NCBI GenBank assembly: GCA_947175585.1
Contig: CAMWNL010000052.1
Span: forward strand, 1 to 8,139
Length of the DNA: 8,139 nucleotides
Direction: 5' to 3'
DNA from: an uncultured Bacteroidales bacterium
Lineage (GTDB): Bacteria; Bacteroidota; Bacteroidia; Bacteroidales; Muribaculaceae
The stretch's first letter is position 1; each line of letters begins with the position of its first letter. A model generated the notes under the pieces. The model was not told the origin of the DNA, ran no database searches, and was given only the letters and a program-made list of their open reading frames with translations. Of this stretch, positions 1-5,521 are shown piece by piece. Position numbers and translations under genes: made by a program.

Positions 1-2
1 CC

Positions 3-41
3 CGCAAGAAACTCCAGGAGCGCTTCGCTGACTACCGTTAA
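3..41 (+). CDS. C-terminal end of an unidentified protein (partial)
   Basis: An open frame enters from the left edge and reads RKKLQERFADYR before a TAA stop at 39-41. Only twelve residues are visible, so no family can be assigned. The basic, charged run looks like an ordinary soluble C-terminal helix. Support for this frame is indirect: it ends in a clean stop, and the next 130 bases look non-coding and lead to a plus-strand terminator at 175-202. The upstream sequence is needed to name it. Confidence 0.45.
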   Translation, partial: RKKLQERFADYR

Positions 42-43
42 TC

Positions 44-71
44 CAATTCACAATTTGTGCATAGTGAATTG
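44..71. other. Inverted repeat just after the first stop codon
   Basis: CAATTCAC (44-51) and GTGAATTG (64-71) are perfect 8-bp inverted arms around a 12-base loop. A smaller overlapping palindrome, CACAA-T-TTGTG, lies at 49-59. No T-run follows, so this is not a canonical terminator. It could be an mRNA 3'-end hairpin for the upstream gene or a protein-binding site. The rest of 72-174 is AT-rich with GATTA-like simple repetition around 97-120, and I see no gene in it. Confidence 0.4.
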
Positions 72-174
72 ACTAAGCTTGCCATAAGAATAAAGATATT
101 AGGATTAGATTAAAGATTAGGTTTACTTATTTCCAAAATTCAAGTAGGGATTTAACTTACGATTCACACTCGCG

Positions 175-202
175 CCACACTCTGCAAGGAGTGTGGTTTT
201 TT
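175..202 (+). terminator. Intrinsic terminator with GCAA loop
   Basis: CCACACTC (175-182) pairs perfectly with GAGTGTGG (189-196). A U-G pair then closes a GCAA tetraloop of the GNRA type, and six T residues follow at 197-202. The orientation fits the end of the transcript that includes the gene ending at position 41, although about 130 untranslated bases would precede it. It also insulates the PepSY-like gene downstream. Confidence 0.8.
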
Positions 203-275
203 CGTCTGTTAAGGTTGTGAACTTTTTATGATGGCTCGTGTTTCATTATTAATTAACCCATTAATTCAAGTATAT

Positions 276-713
276 ATGAAAAAGTTATTATTAATGCTTG
301 GCTTGGTATTGGGAATATCGGCAGTCGCAAGCGCAAAAGATACCTATGCCCACGATGACTCGGTGCTCCCGGAGGCGGCTCGCACTACCATAGCTAACAA
401 CTTTAAGTCAAAAGTAAGCGTAGTGAAGATTGAAAAAGATTTTGGTCGCATCAGCGAATATGAAGTCATCCTCTCTGATGGAACGGAAATCAGCTTTGAT
501 CGTAACGGTAATTGGGAGAATGTCGAGACCAATAATTCCAAGTCTGTGCCATCAAGCATGGTGCCTAAAGCAATCAGCGACTATGTGGCGAAAAATCAGC
601 CGAAAACTCGGATTGTCGGTATTGATAAGGAGCGGAATGGCTATGAAATTGAGCTCTCGAACGGCGTTGATATGAAGTTTGATGCTAAAGGTAACTTCAA
701 GAAATATGATTAA
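276..713 (+). CDS. Secreted protein with two PepSY-like repeats
   Basis: A 145-residue protein read from the ATG at 276. The frame is open from an ATG at 228, but the later start puts a textbook signal peptide at the very N-terminus (MKK, then LLLMLGLVLG, then a signal peptidase I site ASA-KD near residue 20), so 276 is preferred. The mature part is two similar units, about residues 29-81 and 91-144. Each has a Pro/Ala helix start (LPEAARTTI, VPKAISDYV), a strand with V-KIEKD or V-GIDKE, then YEV-LSDGTEISFD-NGN or YEIELSNGVDMKFDAKGN. This is the pattern of the PepSY-like family (formerly DUF2874) common in Bacteroidetes, with a predicted periplasmic or outer-surface location. Its molecular role is not established; older annotation links the fold to beta-lactamase-inhibitor-like proteins. 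It appears monocistronic, flanked by a terminator and a hairpin. I found no convincing promoter. Confidence 0.85.
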   Translation: MKKLLLMLGLVLGISAVASAKDTYAHDDSVLPEAARTTIANNFKSKVSVVKIEKDFGRISEYEVILSDGTEISFDRNGNWENVETNNSKSVPSSMVPKAISDYVAKNQPKTRIVGIDKERNGYEIELSNGVDMKFDAKGNFKKYD

Positions 714-750
714 TTGACACCAGTTCTATACCAGATATATAATATGCAGA

Positions 751-785
751 AGAGGCCGTTTACCCATCGCAGGTAAGCGGCCTCT
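751..785. terminator. Hairpin between convergent genes
   Basis: AGAGGCCGTTTACC (751-764) pairs along all 14 positions with GGTAAGCGGCCTCT (772-785) across a 7-base loop. The one non-Watson-Crick position is a U-G wobble in plus-strand RNA and an A-C mismatch in minus-strand RNA, so the plus direction forms the better stem. It lies between the 3' ends of the PepSY-like gene and the repeat protein, so it probably ends the plus transcript and may serve both. The T-run after it is poor on either strand, which lowers confidence in factor-independent termination. Confidence 0.65.
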
Positions 786-808
786 CATTGCTATAATTCT
801 AAAAGTTA

Positions 809-2773
809 TTATCTCAGTACTTTCTTACCGTCTATAATATATATCTGGCCATTCTTCAGTTCGCCCGTTACTTTAATGCCTTGCAGATTATAGACTGCAT
901 GTGGGTTGTCATCTGACTCGTCGACGGTGACGTCTGATATGCCGGTGGTGTCAACTGTCATCTTGCATCCTTGCAGATACCACACTGTGTAGCTCGGTGA
1001 TGTAGTGTTTTTATTGATGACAGCGTAGTCAGCGAAAGTGTATGAGGCATCGTCAGGGTTGAATGACAGGCTGAAATCTTTCAATACCCATTGATTGAGA
1101 TCTACGCCCGAGAAATACAGATCGGTATTTCCGTCGTGGCCCAAATGTTGCGGACAGGTAAATGCCACGACATTGTTGAGCATCTCACCCTTGACCCAAA
1201 CATCCGGTATTTCCGGTGAGAGACCTTTGATGTACACCAGATTTCCGTCACGGGCCACATATACGTCGCGTGAGAATTTACCGTTGACGATTAATGAGGT
1301 GTTCGAATAACATTCGCCTGAAAGAATATATTTTACAGCCTCCAGATCATCTGGGTCAGCACCAGTTGGTGCGTTTTCATCGAAATATATAGTCACGCCT
1401 GACTGGTAGCGCCATGAGTATGTGCGCGGTTGACGAGCAGACGCTTCGATCATAGTACATTCTGAAGTAAATTTATTGGCATCTTTGTCATAATCGAACA
1501 CGATATCCTGCCAAGCGGTCATTGCGTCGTTCATACCGTGGAGATACACGGCTGATGCCTCTCCAAATCCGAGGAACTGCCCGGCTGGAATAGTCAGTTT
1601 GTTGTCATTAAGTGTGCCCCATGCCCATGCCTCCGGCAGATCGAAGCTCAGTCCGCGGAAGTATACCTTGTCATCGTCAATAGCCATATCAACCACTCTT
1701 GTGAAATCGCGGTAGAAGATCCCTGTATCATCGCTCTTGCCATTCATCATCATTCGTGTGGTGGTAAGACCGTCAGGCAGCTCAATCGGGTCGGGACGAT
1801 CACCGATATAAAGACTGCGATAATATGCATAGTAATTATGCATTGTGGGGTTGGAGTTGATAATTACCGGAGAGGTCGATTCAAAGGCGTCGAGGTCTGC
1901 ATAGTAGTTTATCTCGAGATCGTCTACACCGCCCACGCCAAGCTTCCACCCGGTGAGGAAGTGTCGGCGCTGTCCGGGATCGGTGCCGATATATTGCACA
2001 GCGAACGTTACCCGTGATTTATCAGCGTTGAGCGTGCCTTTAACCCATGCCTGTGGAATAAATTTATCAAGTCCCTGGATGTACACGTCATCTCCGTCAA
2101 ACCCCACTGAGACAACAGTCGAGTAGGGCTGATCTGTCTCGTTCATGTATTCGACAGCTGTAAGAGGATATTCCTTTAACTCAATTCCGGCAGGAGGAGT
2201 CACCGCCTCAGGGATTTCATACTCGGAGTATACAGTGTTGTAGTCTCCAAAGCCACTCCATGACTTATTGGATTTCCAGGCCAGACCAAGGATTCGCTTG
2301 TCGGAAGTGCCGAGCAGTGACACTTTATCGCCTTCTACCGAATATTTAACCTGTACCTCTATAGTATTGTAAATGAAATTGGTGTCGTGAGAGTCAGGAT
2401 CTTTGTCCAATAGGCAGAGTTGCAGACCGTCGTTCTGATTTTCATCATAAAAAATATCCTGACCGAGCATCACGGTGATGATCGAACCATCGCCGTTGAG
2501 TTCGCCCTCTATCCAGGCACAATCGTCATTGCCTTCCGGAAAAAATCCTGCAATCGGATTTTTAATCCAGGCTTTGGTTCCGTCGGCCGAATATACTATT
2601 TCAGTAAAACCGGCTTGATTTTGCAGATGAAGCTGAGAACCGTCGTTAAGATACGTAAGACCACCTGTACGCTGATAATATTTCAGATCGCCGTCAGGCT
2701 TTTGTGTGATTATTTCAGCCTTTGCAGTCAGACTAATGACAGTGAGTGCCAAAATCCATAAAAATTTATTCAT
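809..2773 (-). CDS. Secreted four-repeat protein with short C-terminal tail motif
   Basis: A 654-residue protein starting at the ATG at 2773. The frame extends to an ATG at 2824, but the promoter -7 box (2813-2820) would put the transcript start downstream of that codon, and from 2773 the protein begins with a signal peptide (MNKFLWILALTVISLTAKA-E). Four diverged units follow, with cores near residues 68-104, 229-262, 369-402 and 512-545. The shared pattern is a VYI-GL strand, then IP-AWVKG (PQAWVKG, PEAWAWG, PDVWVKG; CAWIEG in unit 1), a turn, then a strand ending Q-LG or similar. Linkers carry Pro-rich entries such as PPAGIEL, PDPIELPDGL and GADPDDL. The C-terminus (about 626-654: AVYNLQGIKV, then GQIYIIDGKKVLR) matches the short tail of many Bacteroidales exported proteins and resembles a reduced type IX sorting domain. 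Probably exposed on the surface or secreted; function unknown. No catalytic motif was recognised. Confidence 0.8.
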   Translation of the reverse strand: MNKFLWILALTVISLTAKAEIITQKPDGDLKYYQRTGGLTYLNDGSQLHLQNQAGFTEIVYSADGTKAWIKNPIAGFFPEGNDDCAWIEGELNGDGSIITVMLGQDIFYDENQNDGLQLCLLDKDPDSHDTNFIYNTIEVQVKYSVEGDKVSLLGTSDKRILGLAWKSNKSWSGFGDYNTVYSEYEIPEAVTPPAGIELKEYPLTAVEYMNETDQPYSTVVSVGFDGDDVYIQGLDKFIPQAWVKGTLNADKSRVTFAVQYIGTDPGQRRHFLTGWKLGVGGVDDLEINYYADLDAFESTSPVIINSNPTMHNYYAYYRSLYIGDRPDPIELPDGLTTTRMMMNGKSDDTGIFYRDFTRVVDMAIDDDKVYFRGLSFDLPEAWAWGTLNDNKLTIPAGQFLGFGEASAVYLHGMNDAMTAWQDIVFDYDKDANKFTSECTMIEASARQPRTYSWRYQSGVTIYFDENAPTGADPDDLEAVKYILSGECYSNTSLIVNGKFSRDVYVARDGNLVYIKGLSPEIPDVWVKGEMLNNVVAFTCPQHLGHDGNTDLYFSGVDLNQWVLKDFSLSFNPDDASYTFADYAVINKNTTSPSYTVWYLQGCKMTVDTTGISDVTVDESDDNPHAVYNLQGIKVTGELKNGQIYIIDGKKVLR

Positions 2774-2812
2774 CTTGATAATGATAATTGGGTTATTATT
2801 GCTATTTGTTCG

Positions 2813-2843
2813 CAAAAATAGCAAAACGCAAACAATCTACCAA
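2813..2843 (-). promoter_or_regulatory. Bacteroidetes-type promoter of the repeat protein
   Basis: On the minus strand TTG (2843-2841) is followed by exactly 20 bases and then TATTTTTG (2820-2813), a full match to the Bacteroidetes -7 consensus TAnnTTTG. Transcription would begin near 2806-2808, giving an A-rich leader of about 35 bases without a Shine-Dalgarno sequence. This excludes the in-frame ATG at 2824 as the start from this promoter. Confidence 0.75.
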
Positions 2844-2878
2844 GTAAATTCTCGTAATTTTTCCCCAACCGAGTCGTT

Positions 2879-2896
2879 TTAGAACGGATTAGAACG
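2879..2896. repeat. Direct repeat TTAGAACG, one helical turn apart
   Basis: TTAGAACG occurs at 2879-2886 and 2889-2896, a 10-base period. The pair lies about 36 bp upstream of the -33 element of the repeat-protein promoter and between that gene and the end of the nuclease gene. The spacing would suit two protein monomers on one DNA face, but no regulator is identified and chance is possible in this AT-rich spacer. I see no convincing terminator in this spacer (2826-2942). Confidence 0.35.
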
Positions 2897-2942
2897 ATTG
2901 TGTGAAAAGCGTCACTGGATTCCTAACCCAGGCGAACCAATA

Positions 2943-4028
2943 TCACTTTACAATGAATAAAATATCTGACAATGCCGTATACACTTTCTTTTTAAATTCA
3001 AATTTTATTGTTTTTAGCGAGGCTGATGAAAACTCCGTTATATATTGGTTGACTTTTGGTTCTATGATGGAAAAAGCTCTTTTCATTTTCCAAGATTGTG
3101 AAAGATCTTTTATATCAGCCAAAATTAGATATATTCTATTCTCTGCTCCGAATCGCATTTCACCTTGATTTTCATAAAGCCATTTCATAAGTTCGACAGG
3201 ATTACTTTGAGCACCTTCGATTACTTGTTGCCGAGCGTTTTCTAACTCATTTAATATGTCAATCCTATTCGCTTCCTTAATCTTCTCACTCAATGTATAG
3301 AATTGTTGGATTACAGAAGAATTCTTATCGCAGAAGATACCTACTTCTTTACACCTATCTTTTAGCCATGAAATTGAACTTTTACCAAATATTTCCCTAA
3401 GCTTTTGTTCCATAAACTGGCTTGGGAAGAACGTAACCTTAAGATCTAATGGATAGTCCTCTATGAAAAAGTCAACGCTTTTGATTTCTCCGACAGCTGA
3501 AATTACCCTTTGATTACGTTTAAATAAAGACTCAATGACAAAAGAAGTCCAGTTGTTATACCAACTGTTTTGTACATAATTCCATGCATTTGCCCCTATT
3601 TCAGCCTGTTTATTTTGCAATTCGTTATAATTACTGAGAACCTTTACATAGCGACTTATGAAATACTTATCAAGGGAATTGTTCTGATCGCCGCCCCATG
3701 CATAATATTGGATTCGATATAGGTCTTCTTTCAATTGTTCTATATCAACTCCAATTTCGGTATACCATTCATGATTCAAACATTGTAAGAAGGTGTCAAG
3801 AATAGACATTGCGTCCGAACGCTTTTCCAAAATATCAAATAACTCAATACTCTGTTCTGAAACTTTCGTGGCAGTCAAGTCTATTTTATTTTCTTTGATA
3901 AACTGTCGCAATTGTTTACTACGACAAATTGCACGTACTTTGAGCCAGAGCAATCCGTAAAAATTACCATTAAAGGCATACAAATTTTGATTTCGGAATT
4001 CATTATCCCATTTTTCAAATTCTGTCAT
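2943..4028 (-). CDS. Putative type II restriction endonuclease, PD-(D/E)XK-like
   Basis: A 361-residue protein of no family I recognise. Residues 184-200 read SVDFFIEDYPLDLKVTF: an acidic residue at the end of one strand (D186), then a hairpin, then D195-L-K197 in a hydrophobic strand. This is the active-site layout of PD-(D/E)XK nucleases. E166 in FVIESLF would be the helix glutamate often found before the core. About residues 1-165 are helical and rich in Trp/Tyr/Asn (WNYVQNSWYNNW), and the rest is mixed charged helix; either could hold DNA recognition. There is no signal peptide, membrane segment or obvious helix-turn-helix. The gene starts five bases after the stop of the adenine methyltransferase on the same strand, so the two are probably co-transcribed and translationally coupled, with the modification gene first. 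That pairing is the main support for a restriction role; the target sequence cannot be read from the protein. AT-rich composition suggests transfer. Alternative: another kind of methylase-linked nuclease. Confidence 0.7.
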   Translation of the reverse strand: MTEFEKWDNEFRNQNLYAFNGNFYGLLWLKVRAICRSKQLRQFIKENKIDLTATKVSEQSIELFDILEKRSDAMSILDTFLQCLNHEWYTEIGVDIEQLKEDLYRIQYYAWGGDQNNSLDKYFISRYVKVLSNYNELQNKQAEIGANAWNYVQNSWYNNWTSFVIESLFKRNQRVISAVGEIKSVDFFIEDYPLDLKVTFFPSQFMEQKLREIFGKSSISWLKDRCKEVGIFCDKNSSVIQQFYTLSEKIKEANRIDILNELENARQQVIEGAQSNPVELMKWLYENQGEMRFGAENRIYLILADIKDLSQSWKMKRAFSIIEPKVNQYITEFSSASLKTIKFEFKKKVYTALSDILFIVK

Positions 4029-4033
4029 AGTAC

Positions 4034-5116
4034 TTAATAGGGTTCACATATTATTAAAATTTCACTACTTCCTGCCACGCTACCTTTGCCCCCTCTTCCT
4101 GCTTGATAGACTTTTTGCTCTACGGAAACTTTTCGAAAAGGGTTTATTAATCCTATAAGAGTCTCGATAGAGGGATAGCTTCGATCGTTATAACTAATTA
4201 ACCAATAAGGTATATCTTCAGAGAGTTTAAACAATCGTTTAAAACTATTGATTATTTCTTTTTTGGTGTCAAAACCACTTTTCTTTTTAGGACTATATCT
4301 TTTAGTGCCGTTGATAAACTCTTTGTCTTTCCAATAATTAGTATATGTTTCCAACAGATGATAAAAACTTTGATAATCTGCATGGCTATCACAATACGGA
4401 GGATCAAAATAGGCTACATCTATATTGGATAGAGAGGGAAGAAGGTCAAAGATATTTTCATTATATGCTAGACAATCGGTTCCATTATCAAATACTGCGT
4501 TATTGTATTCTGCAACCAATTCTAAAAAAATATCCTTTATCGGCCTTACGAGGCTACGATTACGTTTTATCCTCTCTGGGTTAGATGCATATACTAAGGC
4601 CTGGGTATGAGCAAAATGCCCCATTGTAACCTTACGTGTCATAGCTCTATTTATTATAGAGAATGCCATCGCTTTCTTATAGTCATTATTTAGAAAGTCT
4701 ATGTTGCTTCGAAAAGCATCCAAAAATATAGTTTCTTCCTGTATAAAGAATAAGTTGGAAAAAAGGCTCTCCATTAAATTATATGCAAGTGCATCAGAAT
4801 TGGGAGAAAAAAGAATGTCAATATCGTCATTTGTCAAAATCACATTCTTATTTTCTATCAATGCTTTCCCAATTTTACTGTTGAATAGTAAAAAATCATT
4901 GGAAATAACAGTTTTTCCCATTTTTTTGCATAAGAAGCCTATTGATTGCGAACCACTAAACGCGTCTAATATTACATTTGAATTATCTGGGATATGTTTA
5001 GTAATCCAGTCACTATGGACATACTTAGCTCCCAAATATTGTGGTTTCGGGAATGGTATGTCCATAAATTTATAATCTTCAAATAAAGAAGGTTGTAAGG
5101 TTATAGCGCTTCTCAT
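4034..5116 (-). CDS. DNA adenine-N6 methyltransferase, D12 class
   Basis: A 360-residue protein that transfers methyl from S-adenosylmethionine to adenine N6. Residues 25-32 (PQYLGAKY) match motif X, which in this class precedes the cofactor motif. Residues 50-57 (LDAFSGSQ) are motif I, a D-x-F-x-G variant with Ser where the second glycine is common. ISND (71-74) gives the acidic residue at the end of the next strand. D238-P-P-Y241 is the catalytic motif IV of adenine methylases, and YWLISYND (304-311) fits motif VI-VIII. The order X-I-IV is the alpha/Dam-like D12 arrangement. Its length exceeds Dam (about 280) because of an insert between motifs I and IV (about 100-225), a likely target-recognition region. 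It would protect host sites from the nuclease encoded immediately downstream. The start is uncertain: M1 at 5116 lies almost at the predicted transcript start, whereas M18 at 5065 begins MDIPFPKPQYLGAKY, just before motif X, and leaves a normal leader. The target site is unknown. Confidence 0.9.
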   Translation of the reverse strand: MRSAITLQPSLFEDYKFMDIPFPKPQYLGAKYVHSDWITKHIPDNSNVILDAFSGSQSIGFLCKKMGKTVISNDFLLFNSKIGKALIENKNVILTNDDIDILFSPNSDALAYNLMESLFSNLFFIQEETIFLDAFRSNIDFLNNDYKKAMAFSIINRAMTRKVTMGHFAHTQALVYASNPERIKRNRSLVRPIKDIFLELVAEYNNAVFDNGTDCLAYNENIFDLLPSLSNIDVAYFDPPYCDSHADYQSFYHLLETYTNYWKDKEFINGTKRYSPKKKSGFDTKKEIINSFKRLFKLSEDIPYWLISYNDRSYPSIETLIGLINPFRKVSVEQKVYQAGRGGKGSVAGSSEILIICEPY

Positions 5117-5120
5117 ATCA

Positions 5121-5151
5121 CAAAGTTAGCTATAATTATTGAAACTTACAA
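5121..5151 (-). promoter_or_regulatory. Bacteroidetes-type promoter of the methyltransferase-nuclease pair
   Basis: On the minus strand TTG (5151-5149), 20 bases, then TAACTTTG (5128-5121) match the Bacteroidetes TTG and TAnnTTTG elements. The first in-frame ATG (5116-5114) begins only four bases after the -7 box. Transcripts would therefore be leaderless or nearly so for that start, or carry a leader of about 50 bases if translation begins at 5065. No control-protein gene or clear operator is visible. Confidence 0.65.
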
Positions 5152-5229
5152 TAATAGAACCAATTCTTACAACAAGGAACTTGAGCTTATCTATGGGCAG
5201 ACCAATGAGTTACGAAGGGCGGAGAAAAG

Positions 5230-5262
5230 AAAAGAGGACTCTCGTGGTGAGAATCCTCTTTT
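5230..5262 (-). terminator. Terminator of the tRNA-Leu gene
   Basis: Arms 5230-5243 and 5249-5262 form a 14-bp stem around a 5-base loop. The single imperfect position is a G-U wobble in minus-strand RNA and a C-A mismatch in plus-strand RNA, so the sequence is tuned to the minus direction, matching the tRNA. A T-rich stretch (TTTTCTTTTC) follows on the minus strand. It begins five bases past the mature tRNA end and isolates the tRNA from the methyltransferase promoter downstream. Confidence 0.85.
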
Positions 5263-5266
5263 TCAG

Positions 5267-5348
5267 TACCCGGACCCGGGATCGAACCGGGATGGGTCGC
5301 CCCACCGGTGTTTGAGACCGGCGCGTCTACCGATTCCGCCATCCGGGC
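5267..5348 (-). tRNA. tRNA-Leu, anticodon CAA
   Basis: An 82-base class II tRNA decoding UUG. Acceptor arms GCCCGGA and TCCGGGT pair with a G-U at the first position, and the discriminator is A (complement of 5267). The anticodon stem CCGGT/ACCGG encloses CTCAAAC, giving anticodon CAA (complement of 5312-5314). The short variable arm TGGG-GCGA-CCCA is typical of leucine tRNAs, and the T arm is CCCGG-TTCGATC-CCGGG. The 3' CCA is not encoded, since CTG follows the discriminator, so it must be added by nucleotidyltransferase. It has its own promoter and terminator, so it is a single-gene transcript. Confidence 0.95.
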
Positions 5349-5359
5349 GAATGGTAGTG

Positions 5360-5390
5360 CAAAGGTAAGTGTTTTTTTTGTTTTTTACAA
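5360..5390 (-). promoter_or_regulatory. Promoter of tRNA-Leu
   Basis: On the minus strand TTG (5390-5388), a 20-base A-rich spacer, then TACCTTTG (5367-5360) match the Bacteroidetes consensus exactly. The mature tRNA 5' end (5348) is 11 bases past the -7 box, leaving a very short 5' leader for RNase P to remove. Confidence 0.8.
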
Positions 5391-5485
5391 CACTAAGATT
5401 GCTGAAACATCGTCACGGAGCAATTATTATAATGTTTTGTCACCTTAAAATGTGTTAAATGTCACACACTTCGCTTGTTTTTCAT

Positions 5486-5493
5486 TAAGTTTG
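5486..5493 (+). promoter_or_regulatory. -7 box of the branching enzyme gene
   Basis: TAAGTTTG matches TAnnTTTG and lies 28 bases before the ATG at 5522, leaving an A-rich leader of roughly 20-25 bases without a Shine-Dalgarno sequence. There is no TTG at the 20-base upstream position used by the other promoters here, so this promoter may be weak or need an activator. GTCAC occurs three times upstream, at 5412, 5439 and 5461. Confidence 0.5.
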
Positions 5494-5521
5494 TAAAAAT
5501 AATTAACCAACATCCAAGTCT

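Noticed and set aside
228..275. N-terminal extension of the PepSY-like protein (start at 228)
   Set aside because: It would bury the signal peptide behind 16 residues; the start at 276 gives a standard Sec signal at the N-terminus.
2420..2761. 113-codon plus-strand open frame
   Set aside because: Antisense to the signal peptide and first repeat of the secreted protein, with no promoter or family features.
2774..2824. N-terminal extension of the repeat protein (start at 2824)
   Set aside because: The codon lies upstream of the transcript start predicted from the -7 box at 2813-2820, and it would bury the signal peptide.
2900..2942. Possible terminator after the nuclease gene (CTGGGTT-AGG-AATCCAG, then a short T-run)
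   Set aside because: The 7-bp stem has a wobble and a 3-base loop, and the CTTTT lies several bases away; too weak to call.
4701..5075. 124-codon plus-strand open frame
   Set aside because: Antisense to the methyltransferase, including motifs X and I; a shadow of an AT-rich gene.
5099..5266. Plus-strand open frame reading SYNKELELIYGQ and onward into the tRNA, a possible remnant of a lost gene
   Set aside because: It has no start codon, overlaps the methyltransferase promoter and the tRNA terminator, and the protein-like look is short; chance is likelier.
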